A DNA stretch of 47,969 bases, taken from the NCBI GenBank assembly GCA_905479745.1, contig CAJQNO010000099.1, positions 1 through 47,969 on the forward strand, read 5' to 3'. The notes under the pieces were generated by a model. That model searched no databases, was not told the DNA's origin, and saw only the letters and a program-made list of their open reading frames with translations. Source of the stretch: an uncultured Flavobacteriaceae bacterium (lineage in GTDB: Bacteria > Bacteroidota > Bacteroidia > Flavobacteriales > Flavobacteriaceae). This document shows positions 1 to 8,797 of this stretch, piece by piece (position 1 is the stretch's first letter; each line of letters opens with the position of its first letter). The position numbers and the translations under genes were made by a program.

Positions 1-1148
1 AGGACGCTCCAAATTCACCATCAGCGGGGCTGAAGATAAAGATCGATTCTAACCCCTTATTTTCTCGTTTCGAATTCGGGCGGAAAGTGTATGTAAAACT
101 TATGGGCCTTACGGTTGGTTTGGATAGCGGACAACTTTCGGTGGGGATCAGGGATGGTAACCGGATTGGCCAGATATCGGAGTCTCGTATGTTCGACTAT
201 GTAGCCAGGGATACTACGGTGGTTACCATCGAGCCGGCTCTTGTTTTAATTTCAGAACTCTCTGAAGAGCAAATAAATACCTATGTTCAGTTAGATGACG
301 TTCAATTCAACCGCATGGAGGTGCTTGGAGACGATCCTCTTACATATGCCGGGGAGCCCACCGATATGTTCGACGGGGAGCGCACCTTGGAGAGTTGTAC
401 CGAAAATGCGAGTATCGTATTTAGCACTTCCACCTTTGCCAATTTTAAATCTGTGCAAATGTCGGCCGGGAAAGGTTCTGTAACCGGACTATTCACTTAT
501 AATTTTTTTGGAGATGAATTCAATTTGGTGGTAAACGATCTCAATGGAATACAGCTGGATGGGATGGATCGCTGTGATCCACTGGAGGTTGATTGCGGTG
601 TTGCGGGGATGGTAGGCAGTACAATTTTATTTACCGAGTTCTTCGAATCTCAAATAGAAGGGGAGCCCATTCAGGGTAATGGCTGGACTAATTTTGCCGA
701 AGCCGGCTCCGAATTATGGGAGGCCTATTTCGACGACGGATCCAATGCTTCACTTGGGATCTCGGCACGAATGGGTGCGTATATGAGTGGGGACGATGCA
801 AATATTGGCTGGCTCATCACTCCCGAAATAAATTTCGAGGAGCAACAAGGAGAAACGCTAAGTTTTAAAACTTCCAATAGTTTTGCCGATGGTAGTACTT
901 TGGAACTGTTTTTTTCTCATGACTGGAACGGTGATCCGATGTCTGTCACCTCTGCGACCTGGAATCTTCTACCCAGTGCAGTGATCGTGCAGGATGACGA
1001 CTTCTTTGGAGATTGGATTTTTTCGGGGAATGTAGATTTAAGTTGCATTGAAGGTACAGGCCATATTGCATGGAGATATACAGGAAGCGGTGATCCCGAT
1101 TTTGATGGCACCTACGAGTTGGATGAGATCGAAATTCGATCTAATTAA
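1..1148 (+). CDS. DUF5689 / choice-of-anchor J surface protein, 5' end missing
   Basis: The reading frame is open from the first base (first whole codon at position 3), so the gene starts outside the window; the GTG at 87 is internal because FGRKVYVKL-type sequence, usual in DUF5689 proteins, runs through it. About 382 residues are visible. The first ~200 resemble the end of DUF5689, an uncharacterised Bacteroidota surface domain. The last ~180, from about 630, look like a choice-of-anchor J domain: FFES start, GWTNF, WLITPEI, and an ending with DELDEIEI-type strand. Such domains are usually jelly-roll-like modules of exported proteins. No T9SS sorting domain follows. The role is unknown. The 22 bases to the next gene suggest cotranscription. 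Confidence 0.75.
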   Translation, partial: DAPNSPSAGLKIKIDSNPLFSRFEFGRKVYVKLMGLTVGLDSGQLSVGIRDGNRIGQISESRMFDYVARDTTVVTIEPALVLISELSEEQINTYVQLDDVQFNRMEVLGDDPLTYAGEPTDMFDGERTLESCTENASIVFSTSTFANFKSVQMSAGKGSVTGLFTYNFFGDEFNLVVNDLNGIQLDGMDRCDPLEVDCGVAGMVGSTILFTEFFESQIEGEPIQGNGWTNFAEAGSELWEAYFDDGSNASLGISARMGAYMSGDDANIGWLITPEINFEEQQGETLSFKTSNSFADGSTLELFFSHDWNGDPMSVTSATWNLLPSAVIVQDDDFFGDWIFSGNVDLSCIEGTGHIAWRYTGSGDPDFDGTYELDEIEIRSN

Positions 1149-1170
1149 TTTTATTGCATACTTTCGTATC

Positions 1171-1569
1171 GTGAGACCAACGGTATTACATTTTAAGTAT
1201 TATCTAGGTGTGGCTACGGTCATCTGTATGGCAGGACTAAGCGGCTGCGAGAAAAAACAGTCTCTACCGGATCCTCTCGAGGCAGGATGGGAGGGGTACA
1301 AGGTGTGCGAAGTAATCCAGGACGATAGTAGATTGCGTGTATTAAAGTGCACCTTTCCGCCGGGCGTTGGGCATGAGAAGCACTATCACCCACCACATTT
1401 TGGATATACATTGCGGGGAAGTACCTTCAGAATAAAAGATACTACCGGAACACGGGAAGTGAACGTACCCACCGGATATAGTTTTTCCAACCATGAGATC
1501 CAGGAGCACGAGGTGTTGAATATCGGGGATAGTACTGCCGTGTTTTTAATCATCGAACCAAAGAATTAA
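1171..1569 (+). CDS. Cupin-domain lipoprotein
   Basis: This is a 132-residue protein read from GTG 1171. That start places a hydrophobic stretch directly before the lipobox LSGC (Cys26), so the product is probably an inner- or outer-leaflet lipoprotein. The open frame extends further upstream to 1048, but that part overlaps the preceding gene and would bury the signal peptide. The C-terminal half is a single cupin barrel: H68, H71, H73 and H76 form a metal-ligand-like cluster (HEKHYHPPH), followed by GYTLRGSTFRI and a later HEIQEHEV. Small cupins bind a metal or small ligand; the substrate cannot be told. The gene is followed by a terminator. Confidence 0.7.
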   Translation: MRPTVLHFKYYLGVATVICMAGLSGCEKKQSLPDPLEAGWEGYKVCEVIQDDSRLRVLKCTFPPGVGHEKHYHPPHFGYTLRGSTFRIKDTTGTREVNVPTGYSFSNHEIQEHEVLNIGDSTAVFLIIEPKN

Positions 1570-1583
1570 GAAGGAAACAATAA

Positions 1584-1610
1584 AAAACCCTTTCAGTTCG
1601 AAAGGGTTTT
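1584..1610. terminator. Bidirectional intrinsic terminator
   Basis: An 11-bp perfect stem (AAAACCCTTTC / GAAAGGGTTTT) with a 5-base loop lies between the convergent cupin gene and the OmpA-family gene. The A-run on one side and T-run on the other allow it to work in both directions. Confidence 0.8.
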
Positions 1611-1639
1611 AATGGATGATATTAGTTAGTTGAAAACGA

Positions 1640-3535
1640 CTAGCGTTCTACGATTATAAATTCGGATCGTCTGTTCTTGTCATGTTGTTCTTTCGTACAA
1701 TTAGTACCACAGTCGAATTTTGGATCGGTTTCACCTTTTCCTTCCCCACTAATTCTTGAAGCATCTATTCCTTTCGAGATCACATACTGAACTGTAGACT
1801 GAGCTCTACGCTCACTAAGATCTAAGTTGTACTTGTCGTTACCCCGGTTATCGGTATGACTTTCTACCTTGATCACCATCCTTGGGTATTTCATCATAAT
1901 AGCCACTAATTTATCCAGTTCGAATGCCGCCTGAGGCTTGATATTGGACTTATCAAGATCGAAATAAATAGGATTAAGAACCACACGGTCGTCTACGATG
2001 ATTTCTTCAATAGGACGAAGTCTTATCACTACATCGACTTCGGTATTATTGGCAGCCTCAACAACAACAGCATTGCTCTCGAAATCCTTCATGATCCCTT
2101 GTAATACATGTCCTTTATCACATTCGGCAGAGAATTTGGTTGTACCATTTTCGCCGGTAGTTCTCGAACTCAGGTTGTTTTCAAACTCGTCGTACATATC
2201 TACGCGAGCTCCCGAGATGGGCCCATCGGTATATTCGTTAAGTACAGTTACGTTGTATATAACTTCGCAGGCGATCTCCAGCTCTTTAACCGCATAGATA
2301 TCATCCCCGCCTTTACCGCCTTCTCTATTGGAAGACACATAGCCGGTCATGGTCACTGGGTCGAATACAAAGGCAAAATCGTCGCTTGAGCTATTTACGC
2401 CTTTCCCCATATTCACCACTTCCATATTCCCGCTACGGGTGATGGGAACCATGAATACATCCAGCATGCCAATCCCCAGATGACCGTCACTGGAGAAATA
2501 AAGTGAACCGTTACTATCTACAAATGGAAATCCTTCCCGGCCTTCGGTATTTACAACACTACCCATGTTTTCGGGTGTTCCAAAAGTACCATCCTTATTA
2601 ACGGTAACTTTGTAAATATCACTCATTCCCTGTCCGCCCGGCATATCACTGGCGAAGTACAAGGTATTCCCATCTGGACTTAATGCCGGATGCTGTACCG
2701 AATATTCGTTGCTATTCCATGGTACAGACTGCACGCCTTTCCACTGGCCGTCGATCAATTCGGCGTAATATAGATTGATATGATTAACACCTTCTTCACT
2801 CTTATCGTAATCCCCCTGGTAGTAATCATTTCTGTCGAAGTACATACGTTTACCGTCTGCAGTAATGGCAACAGTACCTTCATGATATTTTGTATTTACA
2901 TCTCCGGCTTCGAGAAGGGTGGCATTTTTAATGGTACCGCCTACGTTCTGAGCCTTATAAATATCCAGGTACGGCTCTTCGTTCCATCCGTAATTTTTAC
3001 GTTTGGTGTTACGGCTTGAGGTGAAATAGAAATCTTTCCCCATTACAAACGATCCGAAGTCGGAGTATTCGGAATTGATCTCCTCAAGGTTTTTTGCCTC
3101 CCATCGTTGAACTTCGTCCATGATAAGCGGGATGTAATTAGGGTTTTTCATAAACTCCCTGGCACGCGAATCGTTAGGTTTTAATTCAGCGAATTTCTGC
3201 ATCCATGTGTTATGTTCAGAAAATTTACCATTTGCTTTCAGGGACTGTGCATAGTTGTATACAACCTCCGGATTTAGGTTCCGGCCTTTAACCACTCGTC
3301 TATAATAGGTTTCGGCTTTTTTGGTATCGTTAATAAAGTAGTAACTATTACCAAGTTGCTGAAACACATAGCGGCTGCCTTTACCTTTTTTAAGTAATTT
3401 CTGATAAGCTGCAGCAGCATCGGTGTATTGATAGCGAGCATATAGCTGGTCGGCCTTTTTAGTGTCTTTATTTTGAGCGGTTGTCACTGTTGTGCTTACC
3501 GCGATGATTAGAAGGAATGTAAATAATTTTTTCAT
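1640..3535 (-). CDS. OmpA-family protein with TPR and PD40 repeats (T9SS-associated)
   Basis: This 631-residue protein has a Sec signal peptide (cut after ~20, ...TTAQ). It has TPR-like helices at ~25-125, WD40-like PD40 propeller repeats at ~150-420 (LSPDGNTLYFASD, DSNGSLYFSSDG), a carboxypeptidase-regulatory-like beta domain at ~430-510, and an OmpA C-terminal domain at ~520-631 (YFDLDKSNI, SHTDNRG, LSERRA). The OmpA domain normally binds peptidoglycan, anchoring outer-membrane machinery. The same architecture is found in PorE and other T9SS/gliding partners. It is the last gene of the four-gene T9SS unit, 25 nt after the PorP/SprF gene. I infer that it tethers the outer-membrane complex used by the two upstream cargo proteins. 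Whether it is the core T9SS component or a cargo-specific copy is not visible. Confidence 0.85.
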   Translation of the reverse strand: MKKLFTFLLIIAVSTTVTTAQNKDTKKADQLYARYQYTDAAAAYQKLLKKGKGSRYVFQQLGNSYYFINDTKKAETYYRRVVKGRNLNPEVVYNYAQSLKANGKFSEHNTWMQKFAELKPNDSRAREFMKNPNYIPLIMDEVQRWEAKNLEEINSEYSDFGSFVMGKDFYFTSSRNTKRKNYGWNEEPYLDIYKAQNVGGTIKNATLLEAGDVNTKYHEGTVAITADGKRMYFDRNDYYQGDYDKSEEGVNHINLYYAELIDGQWKGVQSVPWNSNEYSVQHPALSPDGNTLYFASDMPGGQGMSDIYKVTVNKDGTFGTPENMGSVVNTEGREGFPFVDSNGSLYFSSDGHLGIGMLDVFMVPITRSGNMEVVNMGKGVNSSSDDFAFVFDPVTMTGYVSSNREGGKGGDDIYAVKELEIACEVIYNVTVLNEYTDGPISGARVDMYDEFENNLSSRTTGENGTTKFSAECDKGHVLQGIMKDFESNAVVVEAANNTEVDVVIRLRPIEEIIVDDRVVLNPIYFDLDKSNIKPQAAFELDKLVAIMMKYPRMVIKVESHTDNRGNDKYNLDLSERRAQSTVQYVISKGIDASRISGEGKGETDPKFDCGTNCTKEQHDKNRRSEFIIVER

Positions 3536-3560
3536 CGTAACTGAACTTAGATTTTAGTGA

Positions 3561-4475
3561 TTAGAAGTATCTCGGTGAGCGTAGTGTTCGTTTATTAAAG
3601 AACAGGTCGAAGGTCAAGATCACTTCATGTGAAGCATCTGCCACGGCATCAAGATCAGATGTTATATAATCGTAAGCATATCCAACCCGGATATTTTCAG
3701 TAACCTGGAACCCGACAAGGCCACTGAATGAATCGTCTAATCGGTATGAAGCACCAATTTCGAATTTCTCGAAGAAAAGTGCATTAAGGTTTCCATCAAA
3801 GGAAACAGGAGCATCGAAAGCCGACTTGACCATCACAGATGGTTTTAATTTCACATTTTCCGAAACCTGGAAAACATAACCGGCTGTCGCGAAATAATGA
3901 TTGGTTTCTGAACCGTACTTCAATCCGTTCTCATCTAAGTGAACAGAATTAAGCAAGTTCGGCACCGAAAGGCCTACATAAAAATTGTCGCCATATAAAA
4001 AGGCCCCGGCACCCACATTGGGATATGTATTGCTAATGTCCTGTGAAAAGAAAGGATCGTTAGGATCCTGCAATTCCAGATCGGTTAAACCAACATCGTG
4101 GAAGGTGGCACCTGCTTTAATACCCAATGCAACTTTGGTATTCCCGCCAATTTCAAGGGTATAGGAGAAATCGGCATAAACGTTAGTTTCACTAACCGGC
4201 CCGAGTTCATCCTTGATGGCAGATAAGCCTAATCCTACTTTGTCTCCAAAGGGAGCATGAGCAGAGAAGGTAAATGTCTCAGGCGCTCCGTCGAAACCAG
4301 ACCATTGCTTCCTGTATAAGGCTGTTAGGGAGAGGCTTTCTTTAGAACCTGCGTAGGCAGGGTTTACCACGTTCATATTGTACATGTATTGCGTATACTG
4401 CGGGTCTTGTTGCGCCGTAATAAATTCGGTGCTCAGTATAGCTAGTAAGAGTACTAATAGCGACAGTTTTTTCAT
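3561..4475 (-). CDS. PorP/SprF-family type IX secretion system membrane protein
   Basis: The 304-residue protein begins with a signal peptide (MKKLSLLVLLLAI...TAQ) followed by the family hallmark QQDPQYTQYMYNMNVVNPAYAG. The rest is alternating amphipathic beta strands rich in aromatic residues (GLSAIKDELGP, GAGAFLYGDNFYVGLSVPNLL), as expected for an outer-membrane beta barrel. Members of this family act with the T9SS. SprF is needed for surface delivery of the type B adhesin SprB in Flavobacterium johnsoniae, and such genes typically sit next to type B cargo. Here it lies 22 nt downstream of a type B cargo gene and 25 nt before the OmpA gene, so it is most likely the dedicated partner of those cargoes. 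Confidence 0.9.
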   Translation of the reverse strand: MKKLSLLVLLLAILSTEFITAQQDPQYTQYMYNMNVVNPAYAGSKESLSLTALYRKQWSGFDGAPETFTFSAHAPFGDKVGLGLSAIKDELGPVSETNVYADFSYTLEIGGNTKVALGIKAGATFHDVGLTDLELQDPNDPFFSQDISNTYPNVGAGAFLYGDNFYVGLSVPNLLNSVHLDENGLKYGSETNHYFATAGYVFQVSENVKLKPSVMVKSAFDAPVSFDGNLNALFFEKFEIGASYRLDDSFSGLVGFQVTENIRVGYAYDYITSDLDAVADASHEVILTFDLFFNKRTLRSPRYF

Positions 4476-4497
4476 TATAATTAGTTATTATTGGTTG

Positions 4498-6609
4498 TTA
4501 TCTGTTTAAATATATCCAACCGCTTAGCGGTTCTTCGGTTTGTAATTCGATCGTATAGAAATAGGTACCTACCGGAAGTTCGGAACCATCATCGGTTTGT
4601 CCCATCCATTCGTTCACATACTGTTCTTTTTCATAAACTAATAATCCCAGCCTGTTGTAAATGGATAGTTTTACTATTCCCGAACGGTCATTGAGGAATT
4701 CCAGATCGAGCGTGTCGTTCATGTTGTCTCCATTGGGTGAGATCCCCTGGGTAATCACACAATTTTCATTGGCATAGAATTGTACATCGATACTGTCGGT
4801 CCCTATACATCCGTCGTCATTTACTTCCACCGAATAGATTCCTTCTTCGGTTACTTCAAGGGTTTCAGAATTTTCACCTTCTATCTCCCCGCCATCCCGG
4901 AACCAGGTATACGTGAAAGTTGAACTACCTGCGTTTATAGGAGTAGCCGTTATGATGCGAACTTCCTGTGCACATTTTACTATATCTTCTCCCAGCTCTA
5001 TTTCCGGCAATGTTCTGAAATTTATGGTAACATCGTCAAACTCTGTACAGCCATCAATGGTTACTTCCACACTATATACTCCATCCATGGTTACGGTGAT
5101 AGTAGGAGTTGTTTCACCGGTACTCCACAAATAGGATGCTCCAGCAGGGTCTGCGCCTACAATTACCGGGACGATCTCATACGAGCTATCTCCGCAGGGT
5201 TCTACAAAATCGCCAATATCAACAGTGAAAGAAACCAGTTCTATAAAAACCGAATCGCTGATCACACAACCGTTTCCGGTTACTTCGGCGGCATATTGCC
5301 CGGTTTCAGAAACATCCAGCGTGGCGGTTATTTCACCCGGGATCTCTACTCCATCTCTGAACCACTTATATGAAATACCTGTTAACTCACTGGAGTTGGT
5401 AGGAGTGGCATCCAGGGTAATAATTTCTTTATCACAAATTAAGCTGTCATCGCCAAGATCGAATTCTGGCACCGTGAAGAATTCCACAAGGATCTCATCA
5501 CTTACAATACATTCGGGTGTAGCTGCGAAGGTAAGTTCTACTCTGTACAGTCCTGTTTCCGAAATATCCAGGGTTTGATTGGTGGCTCCAGGGATGGCTA
5601 CCCCATCTTTAAACCATTGATAATCTGCGTCCGGATTATCACCTGCATCCAGGGTTATTATTTCCCCTTCGCATTGTGCTTCGGGGTCACCCAGTAAGAT
5701 ATCGTCTCCCAAGTCTACATTACCAATATTGAAACTTCCTGCTTTTAAAAATACAGCCGAATCGAAGGCGGTATCGCCCCGGTCTGCCAATACCATTTTA
5801 ATGGTATACACCTCATTAGGGATAATATCGATGGTTGCAGTAGTTAAGGTTACTGTAAGTCCGTCGAATTCAATTTCATTGGTTGGCGGATTAGAATTTG
5901 TTACGTAGAGGTCCGGAAAGTAATTTGTTCCCAGTATTTCAAACCCACATAAGAAAGTATCGCTGTGAATGGATGCTGTACTAACCGGTACATTATTAGA
6001 ACCGGGAACAGCGGCTACATTCGTCCCGCCAAAGGGCGCTCCGGAGACATTTGGAATGCCCGGGCCTTTTATAAGGAAGGCGAAACCGTCGCGAAAATCA
6101 TCGCTGCATTCCCATTGATTTTCATATTCTTCGGAAGCGAAAATAAACTCGAAGGTGGCTTCGTCCAGGCTGGATACAAATGTAAATTCGAATACCGTGG
6201 CATTGTTGGTATCCACATTAGTTCCGTATTGGTTGTCCAGCAATGCTTTCAGGTCGATGTCACCGGGCCAGTTGAGGCCGCCATCAGACGTTCCTGTTTC
6301 GTTATTAGGTCCTTCGGCACTCACCGCAAATCCGGAAGATAAAATGATCCCTTCCTCGAATGGGAAGGTGCCGCCATTATTCTGAAAATACCCCCAGCTC
6401 TGCTCGGCAATGTTGCCTACACCGTCCGGATTTTCAGAGAGGTTGGTGAGTTCAATTTCCACACATGATGATCCGCTAACGAGCACTTCCTGTATCAATT
6501 CTTCGGCTGTAAAAGCACTCTGAGGATCGGCAGGGTCATTAACCGAGATGGATTGTGCAAAAGTTAACGCACTCACCAATAAGGATGTACATGTGATTAG
6601 TTTTTTCAT
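4498..6609 (-). CDS. T9SS type B cargo with choice-of-anchor L and Ig-like repeats
   Basis: This 703-residue secreted protein has a signal peptide (~1-18, ...TFAQ). A choice-of-anchor L domain covers ~25-295 (SGFAVSAEGPNN, FEFIFASEEY, DGFAFLIKGPG). Four Ig/PKD-like repeats follow, each with a GDD/GED start, a WFRDG or WSTG core and SETGxYxVE (~300-615). A gliding-motility-associated C-terminal domain, the type B T9SS sorting signal, runs from ~618 to 703 (ISPNGDNMND, IYNRLGLLVYEK, GTYFYTIEL, GWIYLNR). Type B cargo is exported through the T9SS and held on the surface with a PorP/SprF partner, which is the next gene. The probable role is adhesin or surface-layer component; no catalytic motif is visible. 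Confidence 0.88.
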   Translation of the reverse strand: MKKLITCTSLLVSALTFAQSISVNDPADPQSAFTAEELIQEVLVSGSSCVEIELTNLSENPDGVGNIAEQSWGYFQNNGGTFPFEEGIILSSGFAVSAEGPNNETGTSDGGLNWPGDIDLKALLDNQYGTNVDTNNATVFEFTFVSSLDEATFEFIFASEEYENQWECSDDFRDGFAFLIKGPGIPNVSGAPFGGTNVAAVPGSNNVPVSTASIHSDTFLCGFEILGTNYFPDLYVTNSNPPTNEIEFDGLTVTLTTATIDIIPNEVYTIKMVLADRGDTAFDSAVFLKAGSFNIGNVDLGDDILLGDPEAQCEGEIITLDAGDNPDADYQWFKDGVAIPGATNQTLDISETGLYRVELTFAATPECIVSDEILVEFFTVPEFDLGDDSLICDKEIITLDATPTNSSELTGISYKWFRDGVEIPGEITATLDVSETGQYAAEVTGNGCVISDSVFIELVSFTVDIGDFVEPCGDSSYEIVPVIVGADPAGASYLWSTGETTPTITVTMDGVYSVEVTIDGCTEFDDVTINFRTLPEIELGEDIVKCAQEVRIITATPINAGSSTFTYTWFRDGGEIEGENSETLEVTEEGIYSVEVNDDGCIGTDSIDVQFYANENCVITQGISPNGDNMNDTLDLEFLNDRSGIVKLSIYNRLGLLVYEKEQYVNEWMGQTDDGSELPVGTYFYTIELQTEEPLSGWIYLNR

Positions 6610-6630
6610 AAGTGATCGTTGTCTTTGAAC

Positions 6631-8655
6631 TTAATTTGCGTCGCGATTCAGGTAGATCCAACCTGTGGCCTGCGCACCATATACCGGATCTTCAGAAGCC
6701 AGATCAATCACATAAAAGTAGGTTCCGGTAGGTAATTCGTTTCCATCGTCCGATTGTCCTACCCATTCATTCACATAATTGCTTTTCTGATAAACAACCA
6801 GACCTAGCCTGTTAAATATTTGAATTTGTAAAATTCCTCCGGCTCTGTCTGAAAGGAATTCTAGATCCAATTCGTCATTAAAGCCCGGAGACCCATTAGG
6901 TGAAATACCTTGAGAGATCACACAATTTCCCACCTCATAGGTTTCAATATTAATATCGTCTGTACCGGTACATTCACCTTTAGTGATAATAACTGTATAA
7001 GTTTGTGTTCCTATAACGCCTTCCTCAAGCATTACCTCCAAAGTGTTGCTAGTCTCTCCTTCTATGGTATCACCGTTCAGTAACCATTCGAAGGTAACAT
7101 CTGTTTCACTGGTAACCGCCGTAAGGGTTTGAGGCTCATTTGGGCACGATTTGAAATCATCTCCCAGGGCGACCTCCAAGTCACTCCTTGGTGAGATCAC
7201 TATAGTATCATTACTCGAGCATATCCCTACGGTTACAAATACCGAATAAGTTCCGCCAACTACTACTGTTAACGTAGGGCTTGTTGCGCCAGCGATTACT
7301 ACCCCGTCCAGGCTCCACTCGTAGGTGGCCAGTGCGGGATCGTAATTAGAAGGAGAAGCGTCCAGTACTACCGGATCTTCAAAACAAGTTTCAAAATCGG
7401 GTCCCAGATCAATATCTGGATCTTCATTAAATTCTATGTCCACACTATCCATCAAAGTACAGGTGTCGAAGGTAACTTCACAGGTATAGGTTCCGGTTTG
7501 TGTTACAGTGATGGTTTGGGTGGTAGCGCCTGTATTCCACAGGTAAGTAGCCTGGGTTGGATCGATTCCCTGAACATCGGCCGTAATATCGTATGATGCG
7601 ACATCGCAGAATTGTTGATCATCACCCAAATCTACCGTAAAAGAAGCAACTTTGGTTACGGTAACTGTATCTGTTTCGGTGATCACATCTCCGTTACAAT
7701 TGGTATAGATCGCTTGGGCGGTATATTCGGTTACAGGGTCTGTTGGACAAACATTGATCGTGGGATCGGTGCCCAGTACTGTCCCGCTGGCGTCCAGCCA
7801 GGAGAAATCTACATTCGACGTTCCGTTAGGAGTAAATCTCCAAGCTTCTTGCGAGGCTGCCCAGTTCCCTGTGTTTCTTCCCGGAGGTGTAAAACCTACC
7901 GTTCCATCCTGGTTCTGAATTCCAATGATGGCAAGGCCGTCATTCCATGTAGGACATTGATCCGAACGTTCTTCGATATATACCTCTATCACATTGGTTG
8001 TTTCATACATAACGATCTGAGAGGTCATAATAAGGTTGTTACAGCTGAAATAAGGTACATCTGGAAAATTGATCACCATGGTTCTACACGGTGCAGTACC
8101 GAATACTTCAAAATTGATCTGGCCCGAACCGGTTACGGCAGGATTGATATCCATATAGGCGCCAAAAATAGTGGTTCGAAACAGTTCAACGGGATCAGGA
8201 ATAGTTTCGGTAGGTTCGAAACTCCATTGGCAAAAGCCATTTGGTGTAGTATCGGACTGGGTAAAATCGAAGGCAACCACCCCGTTCGAACCTATAATCA
8301 TTTCAGAATAAGTTTCCCCAAAAAAACAAAAATCAAAAGGTAATGGTATTATAGGTGACCAGACATCATCTGTATTTACAGATACTGGTGTACCTCCTGT
8401 AAAAGGGAATGGAGGAGCATAGTCGATAGAAGTCACTTCATAACTTGTGGTCTCACCCGTTTGCAAAAAACTGGCAGTAAGATCCACACAGTCCACACCA
8501 CAGTCCAGGTCCACATCGGCTCCTGCATCTACATTAGGGCATCCGGGCCCTTGCGCGACAGCCACAGCAGAAATTAAAAACAGGAAAAAGCTGAAAATTG
8601 CGGTGTTAAATCTTCGGTTTAAGTAAGAAAAGTCGAAGGTGTAATCTTTTTTCAT
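6631..8655 (-). CDS. T9SS type B cargo, first gene of the secretion unit
   Basis: This 674-residue protein has an unusually long, charged leader (about 18 residues including RR) before the hydrophobic core IFSFFLFLISAVAVAQ; no later Met is available, so I keep this start. A Cys-containing N-terminal segment (GCPNVDAGADVDLDCG) is followed by a beta-rich domain at ~55-275 (PLPFDFCFFGE, IGSNGVVAFDF) common in gliding-associated proteins. At least three Ig/PKD-like repeats (WLDASG, YLWNTGATTQTITV, YEWSLDGVVI, FEWLLNGD) and a type B sorting domain ending GWIYLNRDAN complete it. Its sorting domain and repeats closely resemble those of the next gene, suggesting duplication. It starts the probable operon that includes PorP/SprF and OmpA genes. 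It is likely a surface adhesin. Confidence 0.85.
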   Translation of the reverse strand: MKKDYTFDFSYLNRRFNTAIFSFFLFLISAVAVAQGPGCPNVDAGADVDLDCGVDCVDLTASFLQTGETTSYEVTSIDYAPPFPFTGGTPVSVNTDDVWSPIIPLPFDFCFFGETYSEMIIGSNGVVAFDFTQSDTTPNGFCQWSFEPTETIPDPVELFRTTIFGAYMDINPAVTGSGQINFEVFGTAPCRTMVINFPDVPYFSCNNLIMTSQIVMYETTNVIEVYIEERSDQCPTWNDGLAIIGIQNQDGTVGFTPPGRNTGNWAASQEAWRFTPNGTSNVDFSWLDASGTVLGTDPTINVCPTDPVTEYTAQAIYTNCNGDVITETDTVTVTKVASFTVDLGDDQQFCDVASYDITADVQGIDPTQATYLWNTGATTQTITVTQTGTYTCEVTFDTCTLMDSVDIEFNEDPDIDLGPDFETCFEDPVVLDASPSNYDPALATYEWSLDGVVIAGATSPTLTVVVGGTYSVFVTVGICSSNDTIVISPRSDLEVALGDDFKSCPNEPQTLTAVTSETDVTFEWLLNGDTIEGETSNTLEVMLEEGVIGTQTYTVIITKGECTGTDDINIETYEVGNCVISQGISPNGSPGFNDELDLEFLSDRAGGILQIQIFNRLGLVVYQKSNYVNEWVGQSDDGNELPTGTYFYVIDLASEDPVYGAQATGWIYLNRDAN

Positions 8656-8755
8656 GAGGGTAGGGTTGGTTGTTTTGATGCACTAAAATAGTTAAAAATA
8701 TAAAGGTAGTTAATACCTTAATTTTTTTTAGATAAAATGTGAGAAATTCCCGACT

Positions 8756-8797
8756 AAAAACATGTTAATTGAAATTTAGGATTTTTCAATTGAACAT
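8756..8797 (-). terminator. Intrinsic terminator overlapping the stop of the nuclease-fold gene
   Basis: Read on the minus strand, ATGTT(C)AATTGAAA pairs with TTTCAATTAACAT across an 8-9 base loop, with one bulged C, and is followed by GTTTTT. One arm lies in the last codons of the gene at 8776 and the stop codon is in the loop. It is AT-rich but long (13 bp). Confidence 0.55.

Noticed and set aside
87-1148. GTG at 87 as start of the first gene
   Set aside because: The frame is open to the window edge and family-like sequence (FEFGRKVYVK) continues through it.
7612-8343. 243-codon open frame on the plus strand
   Set aside because: It is opposite the type B cargo gene, which has a signal peptide and sorting domain; the shadow has neither domain nor promoter.
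6631-8655. Tat signal on the first type B protein (RR in the leader)
   Set aside because: The residues around RR do not fit SRRxFLK, and T9SS cargo crosses the inner membrane by Sec.
8693-8708. Promoter of the T9SS operon
   Set aside because: TATTTTTA and TACCTTTA on the minus strand each have a mismatch, and no -33 box at 19-21 nt supports either.
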